Source: an uncultured Macellibacteroides sp. (lineage in GTDB: Bacteria > Bacteroidota > Bacteroidia > Bacteroidales > Tannerellaceae). Taken from it: a DNA stretch of 64,000 bases. Position numbers and translations under genes: made by a program. Each line of letters starts with the position of its first letter. The first letter of the stretch is position 1. The notes under the pieces were generated by a model. The model did not search any database. It worked only from the letters and a program-made list of their open reading frames with translations, and was not told where the DNA came from. Positions 50,107-62,711 of the stretch are shown piece by piece. Location: NCBI RefSeq assembly GCF_963667135.1, contig NZ_OY762974.1, positions 3,162,001 through 3,226,000 of the forward strand, given 5' to 3'.

Positions 50107-51195
50107 ATGTATACAACTGACAATCGCATAGTAATGACTTTGGACGCAGGAGGAACCAACCTGGTATTCTCTGCCATCCGAGGAGGAAAGGAAATCGTTT
50201 CACCGGTAACACTTTCGGCTGCTTCAAACAGCCTGGATGTCTGTCTGAATCATATAACCGAAGGCTTTAACGCCATCCGGACAGTTTTACCTGAAGCTCC
50301 CGTAGCCATTAGTTTTGCCTTTCCGGGTCCGGCAGATTATGCAGCAGGCATTATCGGCGATCTGCCAAACTTCCCCTCTTTCAGAGGTGGTGTGGCTTTA
50401 GGTCCTTATCTGCAAGACACTTTTGGAATACCGGTTTTTATAAACAACGACGGGAATCTGTTTGCCTATGGTGAAGCTCTTTCGGGTGCTTTACCAGAAC
50501 TAAATCGGAAGCTGGAAGCCGCCGGAAGCATCAGGCGCTATAAAAACTTGCTTGGTGTAACCCTGGGAACTGGATTCGGAGCTGGAGTGGTACTTGATGG
50601 TAACTTACTTTTGGGAGATAACGGAGCCGGTGGAGATGTTTGGTGCTTAAGAAATAAGAAATATCCGCAATATATCGCCGAAGAGAGTGTGAGTATCCGG
50701 GCAGTAAAGCGGGTATATGCTGCGCATTCGGGTGATACATCGGCCCTTACTCCGAAAGATATATTCGACATAGCAGAAGGTCTGCGGCAAGGTAACCGCG
50801 ATGCTGCTATCCGTTCATTTGCCGAGCTTGGGGAAATGGCTGGAGATGCGATCGCATCTGCCATTACTCTTATCGATGGTGTTGTTGTTATTGGCGGAGG
50901 ATTGGCTGGGGCATCCAAATACATTCTTCCTTCTTTACTGGCTGAGTTAAACAGTTCGCTGGGGATGATGGATGGAAGCCTGTTTAACAGGTTGCAGATG
51001 AAAGCTTTTAATCTGGAAGATGAGGATCAGTTTACTGCCTTTGCCAAAGGGGAAGCTGTGAAAGTAGCCATCCCCGGAACGGATCGCCTTATAGATTACG
51101 ACCCCTTTAAACGTTTTGGTGTAATGGTGAGCAAGCAGGGAACGAGTCGTTCTGTTGCTATGGGAGCCTATGTTTATGCCTTAAATCATTTATAA
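50107..51195 (+). CDS. ROK-family sugar kinase
   Basis: 362-residue ROK kinase with MTLDAGGTNLVFSAI (ATP-binding), VTLGTGFGAGVVLDGNLL and VVVIGGGLAGASKYILPSL. The zinc-binding CxCGxxGCxE motif is missing (GGDVWCLRNKKYPQYIAEES occupies its place), as in a subset of family members. It probably phosphorylates the mannose released by GH92 enzymes before isomerisation by the upstream PMI. Confidence 0.85.
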   Translation: MYTTDNRIVMTLDAGGTNLVFSAIRGGKEIVSPVTLSAASNSLDVCLNHITEGFNAIRTVLPEAPVAISFAFPGPADYAAGIIGDLPNFPSFRGGVALGPYLQDTFGIPVFINNDGNLFAYGEALSGALPELNRKLEAAGSIRRYKNLLGVTLGTGFGAGVVLDGNLLLGDNGAGGDVWCLRNKKYPQYIAEESVSIRAVKRVYAAHSGDTSALTPKDIFDIAEGLRQGNRDAAIRSFAELGEMAGDAIASAITLIDGVVVIGGGLAGASKYILPSLLAELNSSLGMMDGSLFNRLQMKAFNLEDEDQFTAFAKGEAVKVAIPGTDRLIDYDPFKRFGVMVSKQGTSRSVAMGAYVYALNHL

Positions 51196-51240
51196 CAAAC
51201 AGCAGAACCGTTTGTATTCAATATAAAAACAGATTATAAA

Positions 51241-53595
51241 ATGAAAAGCAACTATCTCTATATTTCTATTGTTTTGCTCTTTTTCGTTTGCTTTACTTCG
51301 GGTATTTATGCCAATGGTAAAAAGAATCAGGATTCACTGGTGCGCTATGTGGAACCTCGTATTGGAACGGCTCATTGCCGTTGGTTTCACTTTACTCCCG
51401 GGGCATTGCCTTTTGGAATGGCAAAGCCGGCGCCTTCAACCAACGGTCATCTTGGTAACCAATCGGGATGGGAGGCTACTGGGTACGATTACCGTGATAA
51501 TTCCATTGAAGGGTTTCCTTGCCTGCACGAGTTTCAGGTGGGTGGTATCGTCTTGATGCCAGCAGTAGGAGAGCTGGTTACGATTCCAGGTCCGGTTGAT
51601 ATGAATGGACCAGGCTATCGTTCACGCTTTGACCGGAAGGACGAAGTGGCAACGGCGGGTTATTATTCTGTAATCTTACAGGATTACGGCGTGAAAGCAG
51701 AGCTTACCGCTACGCCCCGTGTGGCTTTTCAAAGGTATACCTTTCCTGCAAGCAAGGAAAGCCGTATCTTATTCGATATCGGTAACAGGCAGGGCGAGAG
51801 TGGTGCCGTACAAGATGCCGAGGTTACGCTTACACCTGACGGCAAGGTAGAAGGATGGGTAAGGACTTTACCCGAATATGTGAAGAAATACCAGCCGGAT
51901 GCATCGGTTACCATGTATTTTTCGGCTGTTTTGGATAAGAAACCGGAAAGCTATGGTACTTTTTCCGGCAAAACAACTCAGCCAGGAAATACGCATGTTA
52001 CCGGAACAGGAGCGGGTATTTATCTTACCTTCCAGACATCTCAGCAAGAAGCTGTCACAGCTAAAGTGGGCCTTTCGTATACATCTGTTGCCAATGCACG
52101 ACTGAATCTGAAGGAAGAGGCTGCTTCGCTTACCTTTGATAAGGCAAAGTCGGCTGCCATGAAAGAGTGGGAGAGTTACCTGGGTAGAATAAAAGTGGAA
52201 ACTCCGGTAAAAGAAGATAAAGTAAAGTTTTATACGGGTCTTTATCATGCTTTGCTGGGACGGGGACTGGCAAGCGATGTGAATGGAGCTTATCCCCGTA
52301 ACGATGGTTCGGTTGGACAAATTCCTTTGAAAAATGGAAAACCCAAACATAACTTTTATAATACTGATGCGGCATGGGGAGCTCAGTGGAATCTTTCGCA
52401 AGTGTGGGCATTGGCTTATCCCGAGTATTATTCGGATTACATAAGCAGTCACCTGCTTGTCTACAAGGATGCCGGATGGCTGGCGGATGGCATTGCCTGC
52501 AGCAGGTATGTTTCCGGTGTGGGAACCAACTTGCTTAGTGCAATTCTTGCCGGAGCTTATCAGTGCGGCATCCGTGATTTTGATGTGAATATGGCCTACG
52601 AAGCCTCTCTGAAAAATGAACTGGATGGAAACAACCGTCCGCTTGGTGCAGGGAAAATGGATACTCGTAGCTTTGTGGAACTGGGCTATGTCCCGCATAT
52701 GGACAAGGGTGATGGTCCCGACGAAGTTTTCCTTTTTTCGGCATCGCATACTCTTGAGTATTCCTACAGTGCCTGGGCTGTGGCTCAATGGGCGAAGCAG
52801 TTGGGTAAAATGGATGATTATGCTAAGTTGATGAACTTATCGAAAGGATGGGAACGTATCTACGATCCTTCCATCAATTTTGTGCGACCAAAAAAACAAA
52901 ACGGTCAGTTTATTGAAGACTTTGATCCACTAAAGGTGTGGCGTGGTTTCCAGGAAGGAAATGCCTGGCAATATACATTCTATGTACCCCACAATGTGCC
53001 TGAATTGGTAACCAAAGTAGGAGCCGATGTATTTAATCAGCGCTTGGACAGCATTTTTACTGTTTCCCAAAAACTTATCTTCAGCGGAGGAAAAGAAGTA
53101 GGAGCTTTTGCAGGTCTGCAAACGTTATATAATCAGGGAAACCAACCTTGCTTACATATTTCCTGGCTGTTTAATGAGTCGGGCCGTCCTTCGCTTACCC
53201 AAAAGTGGGTAAGGGCTATTCTGGATGAGTTTTATGGAGTGGACGGAATTCATGGGTACGGATACGGACAGGATGAAGATCAGGGACAACTTGGTGCATG
53301 GTATGTTATCTCATCCTTAGGCCTTTTTGATGTGAAAGGTCTAACAGACGTTAATCCGTCTTTTGCTTTGGGAAGTACGCTGTTCGATAAGGTTACGATT
53401 CAGTTGAATAATCGTTATTACAAGGGTCGTGAGTTTGTGATTGAGGCTAAAAACAACAACAAACGCAATACGTATGTTAAACAGTTCCGCTTAAACGGTA
53501 AACCGTTGCAGGGTGTTCATATTCCATTTAAAACCATTGTCTCTGGTGGTCGTCTTGATGTTGAAATGAATAACATCCCAACCGATACCTACTAA
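51241..53595 (+). CDS. GH92 alpha-mannosidase
   Basis: Secreted GH92 enzyme of 784 residues with a short signal peptide (ISIVLLFFVCFTSGIYA). Family motifs: YVEPRIGTAHCRWFHFTPGAL, FQVGGIVLMPAVGEL, DAAWGAQWNLSQVWALAYPEY and GQDEDQGQLGAWYVISSLGLF with catalytic-type acids. It lacks the N-terminal extra domain of the 44136 paralogue. It is 45 bases after the ROK gene, in operon. The last codons are a tandem duplication (see finding). Confidence 0.92.
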   Translation: MKSNYLYISIVLLFFVCFTSGIYANGKKNQDSLVRYVEPRIGTAHCRWFHFTPGALPFGMAKPAPSTNGHLGNQSGWEATGYDYRDNSIEGFPCLHEFQVGGIVLMPAVGELVTIPGPVDMNGPGYRSRFDRKDEVATAGYYSVILQDYGVKAELTATPRVAFQRYTFPASKESRILFDIGNRQGESGAVQDAEVTLTPDGKVEGWVRTLPEYVKKYQPDASVTMYFSAVLDKKPESYGTFSGKTTQPGNTHVTGTGAGIYLTFQTSQQEAVTAKVGLSYTSVANARLNLKEEAASLTFDKAKSAAMKEWESYLGRIKVETPVKEDKVKFYTGLYHALLGRGLASDVNGAYPRNDGSVGQIPLKNGKPKHNFYNTDAAWGAQWNLSQVWALAYPEYYSDYISSHLLVYKDAGWLADGIACSRYVSGVGTNLLSAILAGAYQCGIRDFDVNMAYEASLKNELDGNNRPLGAGKMDTRSFVELGYVPHMDKGDGPDEVFLFSASHTLEYSYSAWAVAQWAKQLGKMDDYAKLMNLSKGWERIYDPSINFVRPKKQNGQFIEDFDPLKVWRGFQEGNAWQYTFYVPHNVPELVTKVGADVFNQRLDSIFTVSQKLIFSGGKEVGAFAGLQTLYNQGNQPCLHISWLFNESGRPSLTQKWVRAILDEFYGVDGIHGYGYGQDEDQGQLGAWYVISSLGLFDVKGLTDVNPSFALGSTLFDKVTIQLNNRYYKGREFVIEAKNNNKRNTYVKQFRLNGKPLQGVHIPFKTIVSGGRLDVEMNNIPTDTY

Positions 53596-53623
53596 ACAAC
53601 CGATACCTGCTAAATTTCACAAG

Positions 53624-53676
53624 AAATGACTTATTTCTTTTCTAATATCATATTAGAAAGGAAGTAAGTCATTTTT
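53624..53676 (+). terminator. Terminator after the mannoside operon
   Basis: AAATGACTTA (53624-) pairs with TAAGTCATTTTT (53664-53675), with further pairing of TTCTAATAT and ATATTAGAAA inside. The next gene has its own TATCTTTA-like element at 53713-53720. Confidence 0.75.
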
Positions 53677-53749
53677 ATAACTTGGCTTTATTGATTATTT
53701 CCCTAGTTTTGCCTATCTTTACATATGTTGATCTAATTTCTGCTATGAT

Positions 53750-55954
53750 ATGAAAAAAATACTATGGATTATGGTGCTGGCTGTTCTTTCTAACCTTACG
53801 CTGATGGCATACGATTGGAAAGGTAAATGGATTAGCACTGAACGAAGCCAAAGTCAGACGAACGAATGGCTGGCTTATCGCAAAACAGTTGAAATAAAGG
53901 ATGTTCCAAACTCCTTTCTTGCACGTATAGCAGCCGACAGTAAGTATTGGCTCTGGATAAACGACCAGCTGGTTGTTTTTGAAGGAGGACTCAAACGTGG
54001 CCCCGAACCTAATGCGACTTATTTTGATGTGGTAGATATTGCCAAATGGCTGAAGCCTGGCGAAAATACCATCGCTATTCTGGTATGGCACTTTGGAAAG
54101 AATGGATTTAGTCATGCTAGCAGCGGACGGGCCGGCCTTTTATTTGATGCGCAGTCGGAATCCTTGTCACTCGTGAGCGACCGTTCATGGCGTTGCACTT
54201 TGTATTCGGCTTACGAAAATACTACGGCTCCTCATCCTAATTTTCGCTTGCCGGAGAGCAACATTCGTTTTGATGCCCAAAAAGAGATAAAAGACTGGAA
54301 TCTTACTTCTTTCACGGGATCTTTTTCTGAAGCGATTGAACTGACCAAAGCGGAAGGATACCCCTTCGGGAAGTTGGTGGAACGTCCTATTCCTTTATGG
54401 AAAAACAGTGGACTTAAGGCCTATAAATCGGTCGTTTATTCCGAAAAGGGAGATACCGTGTACTGTACGTTGCCTTACAACTGCCATGCTACTCCTTTTT
54501 TGAATGTGGAAGCCGAACCAGGGAAAACTATCCAACTAATAACCGACAATTATGTAGGTGGAGGCGATACGAATGTACGCGCCGAATATGTTACCAAAAA
54601 TGGTGTGCAGACTTACGAGAGTTTGGGTTGGATGAATGGTAACCAGATAATCTATGTGATTCCCAAAGGTGTGAAAGTACTGGATGTTAAGTACCGTGAG
54701 ACGGGATACGATGCCGAATTTAGAGGCAAGTTTTCCTGTAATGATCCCTTTTTTAATGAACTTTGGAAACGTTCGGCCCGTACACTGTATGTTACCATGC
54801 GTGATACTTATATGGATTGTCCTGACAGAGAGCGTGCGCAGTGGTGGGGCGATGAGGTGAATGAATTGGGCGAAGTATTCTACGTGCTTGATGCCCGCGG
54901 ACATAAGCTGGCTTTGAAAGGAATTTATGAGCTGATGAATTGGCAACGTGAAGACGGTGTTCTCTTTGCACCGGTTCCTTCGGCAAATTGGGGACGCGAA
55001 CTTCCTTTGCAAATGCTTGCTTCTGTTGGATATTACGGTTTTTATACTCATTATTTCTTTAGTGGCGACAGCTCTTTTGTGGCACCTGTTTACGACAGAT
55101 TGCATCGCTACTTGCATGAAGTGTGGCAACCCGAACAAAATGGTTTGGTTCCTGAAAGGGCAGGCGACTGGAGCTGGGGTGACTGGGGCGAAAATATAGA
55201 TATGGGTGTACTAACCAATTCTTGGTATTACCTGGCATTGAAGGCCGAGAAATCTTTTGCAGGTATGCTTGGAAAAACAGCCGATGTTGAGCATATTGAT
55301 GCCATGATGAAATCGTTTCAATCTTGTTTTAATACGAAATACTGGACAGGAACATGCTACCGTTCGCCGGGATATAATGGAGAAACAGACGATCGGGCTC
55401 AAGCGCTTGCTGTAGTTTCTGGTCTTGCCTCGGCCGAAAAGTATCCAGCCTTGCTTCAGGTATTTAAAAAAGAATACCACGCTAGTCCGTATATGGAGAA
55501 ATATGTGCTGGAAGCACTTTTTAAAATGGGAGAACCCTCTTTTGCTTTACAGCGAATAAAAAGCAGATACGGTAAAATGGTGGGATATAAGGAATATACC
55601 ACATTGTTTGAAGGATGGGGAGCTGGAGTGGATGGCTTTGGCGGAGGTACCATAAACCATGCCTGGAGCGGCGGACCACTTACAATCTTGAGTCAGAAGT
55701 TGTGCGGCATAGAACCTACTTCTCCTGCCTTTAAAACATTCAGGGTTGCACCTCAGATGGGAACACTTACTGATGCTTCCGCTACGGTTCCGAGTATTTA
55801 CGGAGACATCAAAGTCGCAATTAGTCAGAAGGGTAAAGCAATGTCCATTCATGTAGATGTGCCCGATGGTACAACTGCCGAGGTTGTATTTCCCAACGGC
55901 AAAAAGGTGAAGTTAGCGCCAGGAACTCATTTGCTTAAAGGACATACAAGATAG
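53750..55954 (+). CDS. GH78 alpha-L-rhamnosidase-like protein
   Basis: Secreted 734-residue protein (signal peptide to LTLMA). N-terminal beta-sandwich domains (SKYWLWINDQLVVFEGGLKR, AILVWHFGKNGF) and a (alpha/alpha)6 barrel (RDTYMDCPDRERAQWWGDEV, ERAGDWSWGDWGENID, SWYYLALKAEKSF) with GH78-type acidic residues; a C-terminal beta-sandwich (VAPQMGTLTDASATVPSIYG). It would release rhamnose. It sits with the mannosidases and completes the glycan locus; aldA/lutABC at the window's left edge use a related product, but lie 50 kb away. Confidence 0.85.
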   Translation: MKKILWIMVLAVLSNLTLMAYDWKGKWISTERSQSQTNEWLAYRKTVEIKDVPNSFLARIAADSKYWLWINDQLVVFEGGLKRGPEPNATYFDVVDIAKWLKPGENTIAILVWHFGKNGFSHASSGRAGLLFDAQSESLSLVSDRSWRCTLYSAYENTTAPHPNFRLPESNIRFDAQKEIKDWNLTSFTGSFSEAIELTKAEGYPFGKLVERPIPLWKNSGLKAYKSVVYSEKGDTVYCTLPYNCHATPFLNVEAEPGKTIQLITDNYVGGGDTNVRAEYVTKNGVQTYESLGWMNGNQIIYVIPKGVKVLDVKYRETGYDAEFRGKFSCNDPFFNELWKRSARTLYVTMRDTYMDCPDRERAQWWGDEVNELGEVFYVLDARGHKLALKGIYELMNWQREDGVLFAPVPSANWGRELPLQMLASVGYYGFYTHYFFSGDSSFVAPVYDRLHRYLHEVWQPEQNGLVPERAGDWSWGDWGENIDMGVLTNSWYYLALKAEKSFAGMLGKTADVEHIDAMMKSFQSCFNTKYWTGTCYRSPGYNGETDDRAQALAVVSGLASAEKYPALLQVFKKEYHASPYMEKYVLEALFKMGEPSFALQRIKSRYGKMVGYKEYTTLFEGWGAGVDGFGGGTINHAWSGGPLTILSQKLCGIEPTSPAFKTFRVAPQMGTLTDASATVPSIYGDIKVAISQKGKAMSIHVDVPDGTTAEVVFPNGKKVKLAPGTHLLKGHTR

Positions 55955-55992
55955 GGAAGGGTTCAACCAAGCCTATGCTACTATAAAAATAC

Positions 55993-56056
55993 CCCGATCC
56001 GAAATACGTTTATCCGAAAGGATAAAACAACCTGTTTTCGGGTCGGGTTTTGTTTT
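55993..56056. terminator. Bidirectional terminator, GH78 and formate channel
   Basis: CCCGATCCGAAA (55993-56004) pairs with TTTCGGGTCGGG (56036-56047), followed by TTTTGTTTTTTA on the plus strand. Confidence 0.75.
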
Positions 56057-56845
56057 TTACTTCTCAATTTTTATATAAGTGTACCAGTAAATACCCCCCA
56101 CAAAGAAAGCTCCTCCCACGATGTTTCCAAGAGCAGAGGGAATAAGGTTGTTAAACACAAACGAAGCCCAGGTTACAGGTGCTCCTTCGAAAATACCCAT
56201 TGGAATGTAAAACATATTGGCAATGCTGTGTTCGTATCCAAGTACCACAAATGCCATAACCGGCCACCACAAACCGGCAATCTTACCCGAAGTAGACTGT
56301 GCCGAAAGTCCCAGCCATACAGCAAGGCACACCAGCCAGTTAGCTCCGATACCTTTCAAAAATATTACATGCCAAGGCTGAGTTGTTTTATACACAGCCG
56401 TATGAATAATGGAACTCTGCCACGGATCGTGACTCAATATTCCGGTTATGTGTACCAACAGGTAGGCAAAGAAAATGGTACCTATAAAGTTGCTTCCAAA
56501 CACCAGTGCCCAGTTTTTTAGTACGGTATGCCATTTTATTTTACCGTTCATAAAGCCCGGAATCAACATGGCATTGTTGCCTGTAAAGAGTTCTGCACCG
56601 GCAATTATTACCAACATAAGTCCAACAGGGAAGGCAAGCCCGGCCAAAAGCTTTTGAAATACCGGATTCTGTTCACTGATAGTCGGAAAACCGCTGCTTA
56701 CATATACAGCGAGTGTCGCCCCCATGGCAATGTAGGCTCCTGCCAACATCCCCAGTGTAAAGGTCTTTTTCCAATTGTAATTTGCTTTGTCAATTCCTGT
56801 TCTTTCTGCAATTACAGGAAGTTCTTTAGGTGTGTATATGCTCAT
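56057..56845 (-). CDS. Formate/nitrite transporter family channel
   Basis: Integral membrane channel of 262 residues with six membrane segments. FNT signatures include AELFTGNNAMLIPGFMNGKI and GYEHSIANMFYIPMG near residue 195. It carries formate, nitrite or a related small anion across the inner membrane. Monocistronic, divergent from the NUC1 gene. Confidence 0.9.
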   Translation of the reverse strand: MSIYTPKELPVIAERTGIDKANYNWKKTFTLGMLAGAYIAMGATLAVYVSSGFPTISEQNPVFQKLLAGLAFPVGLMLVIIAGAELFTGNNAMLIPGFMNGKIKWHTVLKNWALVFGSNFIGTIFFAYLLVHITGILSHDPWQSSIIHTAVYKTTQPWHVIFLKGIGANWLVCLAVWLGLSAQSTSGKIAGLWWPVMAFVVLGYEHSIANMFYIPMGIFEGAPVTWASFVFNNLIPSALGNIVGGAFFVGGIYWYTYIKIEK

Positions 56846-56864
56846 CTAAATACTATTTGGGGCG

Positions 56865-56892
56865 CAAAAGTACAAAATAGTATTTATATTTG
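56865..56892. promoter_or_regulatory. Divergent promoters, FNT channel and NUC1 gene
   Basis: The minus strand reads TACTTTTG at 56865-56872 (20 bases before the FNT ATG at 56845). The plus strand reads TATATTTG at 56885-56892 (26 bases before the ATG at 56919, which has a GGAAGAGGA ribosome-binding site). Confidence 0.6.
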
Positions 56893-56918
56893 CACTGCAT
56901 TTATAAAAAGGAAGAGGA

Positions 56919-57908
56919 ATGGCTAAGAAGAAAAGAAAAGCACCCGTACGAAAAAAAGGTAAAACCAATGCATCGGTTCTGACATTCATAAAGCAGATAT
57001 TTGTTACTGCATGTGTTGTTATTGTCTGTTTCATAGGAATATGGAGTCTTTATAATTACATTAACCCGTTTGATGTTCAACCGGACGAAAAAGAGTCGGT
57101 CGAGCATTACCCCGGACAAGAAGAATTTCCTGAATCGGAGATTCCAGATTCGGTAACTGTGACTCCCGAAGAAGAAAAGAGCTCTTTAAAAGAACCTGAA
57201 ACTGTTGCTTTCGAGGTTCCTGATGGAGTGGAAATGTCCCGACTCGAAAACGGCCAGCCGGAAGAAATAGTTCGTCATGAAGGCTATACGCTTTCCTATA
57301 ACCCAACCTATAAGATCGCAAACTGGGTTGCTTACAAACTAACATCAGGCGAAGCCAGAAGTACAAAGAATGGTCGGACCGACAAATTTTTACGCGATCC
57401 CCAGGTAAGTGTTTCTGCCGAAAATGACGATTATACACGCTCTGGATACGACAGGGGACATATGGCCCCGGCCGGAGATATGAAGTGGTCTGCTAAAGCA
57501 ATCCGCGAGTCTTTTTATCTGAGCAATATATGTCCGCAGAAACCTGGTTTAAACCGAGGTGTATGGAAGGATTTGGAGGAGAAATGCCGTTTGTGGGCTA
57601 AAGAAAAGAAATCGGTATGGATTGTAACAGGTCCGGTTATTAATACAGAACTTAAACGATTAGGGAAAAATAGGGTGGGAATTCCCAGACAATTTTATAA
57701 GGTTGTTGTAAATTCGAACGGAAATTCGCTGGAAGGCATCGCCTTTTTGTTTGAAAACCGCGATTACAAAGATAAATCGCTTCGGGAATACCCGGTTAGC
57801 ATCGACAGTGTCGAAAAAATAACAGGCATCGACTTCTTCCATAAACTACCCGATGCGGTAGAAACAAAGATGGAGTCTTCTTGTAATCCCGATAAATGGA
57901 TGCTTTAA
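56919..57908 (+). CDS. DNA/RNA non-specific endonuclease (NUC1 family)
   Basis: Membrane-anchored nuclease of 329 residues. N-terminal Lys-rich stretch then one membrane helix (~20-46), an acidic linker, and a NUC1 domain with DRGHMAPAGDMKWS (DRGH catalytic motif ~180) and FYLSNICPQKPGLNRGVWKDLE (metal Asn and Glu). C-terminal SLREYPVSIDSVEKITGIDF is typical. Likely exported and periplasmic or surface-facing, used for nucleic-acid scavenging. Confidence 0.9.
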   Translation: MAKKKRKAPVRKKGKTNASVLTFIKQIFVTACVVIVCFIGIWSLYNYINPFDVQPDEKESVEHYPGQEEFPESEIPDSVTVTPEEEKSSLKEPETVAFEVPDGVEMSRLENGQPEEIVRHEGYTLSYNPTYKIANWVAYKLTSGEARSTKNGRTDKFLRDPQVSVSAENDDYTRSGYDRGHMAPAGDMKWSAKAIRESFYLSNICPQKPGLNRGVWKDLEEKCRLWAKEKKSVWIVTGPVINTELKRLGKNRVGIPRQFYKVVVNSNGNSLEGIAFLFENRDYKDKSLREYPVSIDSVEKITGIDFFHKLPDAVETKMESSCNPDKWML

Positions 57909-57925
57909 CCACCAAAGGAAATGAA

Positions 57926-57962
57926 AAAGAGGAAAATGCTGCTTAAGTATTTTCCTCTTTTT
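57926..57962. terminator. Bidirectional terminator
   Basis: AAAGAGGAAAAT (57926-57937) pairs with ATTTTCCTCTTT (57949-57960) with T tails on both strands, between the NUC1 and aminopeptidase genes. Confidence 0.75.
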
Positions 57963-57981
57963 GGCTATTAATAAGCAATGA

Positions 57982-59355
57982 TTACCTCAAGGCTTCCACC
58001 TCATCGGTTGTGCGTGGAAGTTGCTTTCCAAGCAGTCGCGAACCGGTAGGCGTAATCAAATAATCAGCCTCGTTTCGTATACCTCCGAAATCCTTATAGG
58101 TAGCCACTTTCTCGTAATTAATGAATTCCTCGAATTTGTGCTCGCTTCTCCACAAATCAATAAGTTCGGGTATAAAGTAAATACCCGGTTCGATAGTATG
58201 TACAAAACCCGGTTCAAGTATTCTGCCCAGACGAAGAGATTTCCGGCCAAACTGCGTGCTTTTGGGTTTACCGTTATGACCTACATAGATTTCACCCAGA
58301 TTTTCCATATCATGAACATCCAGTCCCATCATGTGTCCCAAACCATGAGGGTATAAAAGTGCGTGTGCTCCGGCTTTAACGGCTTCATCGGCGTTACCGC
58401 GCATAAATCCAAGAGCCTTCAGTCCTTCAAAAATTACTTTTGCAGAAAGATCATATACCGACTCGAAGGTTACACCGGGGCGAAGGGCAGCGAAAGAAGC
58501 CTCGTGTGATGCAATAACAATATCATAAATTTCTTTCTGACGAGTGGTGAAGGTGGCATCGGCAGGAATAGTAGACGTCATATCACCAGCATAACCCATT
58601 TCCGTTTCGGCTCCGGCATCAAGCAAATACAAGTCACCGCTTTTAATCATATTACCGTGGTGGTGGTTGTGTAAGGTTTGTCCGTTAATAGTTCCGATGA
58701 TGGGAAAAGAAAGCTGATAATTGGCTGCAAGCGCCACTTCGGCAACTGCAGCTGCCACTTCACTTTCACGAATCCCCGGACGAACTGTCCGCATGGCAGT
58801 TAAGTGCATGTCGGCAGTAACCATGCATGCTTTCTCTATTTCAACTATTTCTTCGTCGCTTTTGTAGTTTCTTTGATTAACCACAGCCATGATAAACGGC
58901 AGTGAAGCCTGTTGTAAGGCAGGATGTTCATTAAGCCATGAAAACAATTTAAGCTGATGCTCCGGACGGTATGTTGGAAGGTAATGAATATTCTGTCCCT
59001 TTTGTTTAGCATCTTGCAGATAGATACCAACTGCATCGGAAGGTAACATCTTGTTAATACCAACACTTTCACATTTTTCGCTAAGTGTAGGTTGGGTACC
59101 CATCCATACGATAGAATCGATGGTTAGCTCGTCGCCAAAGATAATTTCTTTGTTGGAGTCGATATCTATAACTGCCGAGAGGCCGGCATAGGGTAGCCCA
59201 AAATAATAAAGGAAGGTGGAATCCTGACGGAAAGTATAGGTGTTATCTGCGTAGTTTACACCACATTCATCGTTTCCTAAAAACAATAACAGCCCCGAAC
59301 CAAGTGCCTTCTTAAGCTGGGCACGGCGGGCAATGTAGGTTTCTCTTGAGAACAT
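57982..59355 (-). CDS. Xaa-Pro aminopeptidase (aminopeptidase P)
   Basis: Cytoplasmic metallopeptidase of 457 residues with an AMP_N domain (RAQLKKALGSGLLLFLGNDE) and a pita-bread catalytic domain. Metal ligands are visible in LDAGAETEMGYAGDMTSTIP (two Asp), HGLGHMMGLDVHD (His), TIEPGIYF (Glu) and GGIRNEADY (Glu). I start it at ATG 59355 (MFSRETYIARR), the family N-terminus, ten residues inside the longest frame. Confidence 0.93.
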   Translation of the reverse strand: MFSRETYIARRAQLKKALGSGLLLFLGNDECGVNYADNTYTFRQDSTFLYYFGLPYAGLSAVIDIDSNKEIIFGDELTIDSIVWMGTQPTLSEKCESVGINKMLPSDAVGIYLQDAKQKGQNIHYLPTYRPEHQLKLFSWLNEHPALQQASLPFIMAVVNQRNYKSDEEIVEIEKACMVTADMHLTAMRTVRPGIRESEVAAAVAEVALAANYQLSFPIIGTINGQTLHNHHHGNMIKSGDLYLLDAGAETEMGYAGDMTSTIPADATFTTRQKEIYDIVIASHEASFAALRPGVTFESVYDLSAKVIFEGLKALGFMRGNADEAVKAGAHALLYPHGLGHMMGLDVHDMENLGEIYVGHNGKPKSTQFGRKSLRLGRILEPGFVHTIEPGIYFIPELIDLWRSEHKFEEFINYEKVATYKDFGGIRNEADYLITPTGSRLLGKQLPRTTDEVEALR

Positions 59356-59382
59356 AATTATAACATTTTGATTTAATGATAC

Positions 59383-59462
59383 CAAAGATAGGTAATTAAA
59401 TTAACAAAATTATGATTTATCTTAACAATATATTGTCCTTTGACTGAATCTTTTTATATTTG
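59383..59462. promoter_or_regulatory. Divergent promoters, aminopeptidase and beta-galactosidase
   Basis: The minus strand reads TATCTTTG at 59383-59390 (27 bases before ATG 59355). The plus strand reads TATATTTG at 59455-59462 (63 bases before ATG 59525). Nothing else is recognised in the gap. Confidence 0.55.
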
Positions 59463-59515
59463 TTGACTTTAAATTATACCAAGAAGTATTTAACCTATTT
59501 ATAATAATACCATAG

Positions 59516-62638
<3,123 letters not shown>

Positions 62639-62650
62639 TCAGATTACATA

Positions 62651-62694
62651 AAAGAAAGAGGGTGGATCATTTAAATGATTCACCCTCTTTCTTT
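62651..62694. terminator. Bidirectional terminator
   Basis: AAAGAAAGAGGGTGGATCATT (begins 62651) pairs with AATGATTCACCCTCTTTCTTT (ends 62694), one G-T pair, with T-rich tails; between the GH2 and GNAT stops. Confidence 0.8.
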
Positions 62695-62711
62695 ATTTGG
62701 AAGGACGTGTT

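Noticed and set aside
44136-55954. Full polysaccharide utilisation locus with SusC/SusD
   Set aside because: No TonB-dependent receptor or SusD-like gene is present in the window, so it is described only as a glycosidase/kinase locus.
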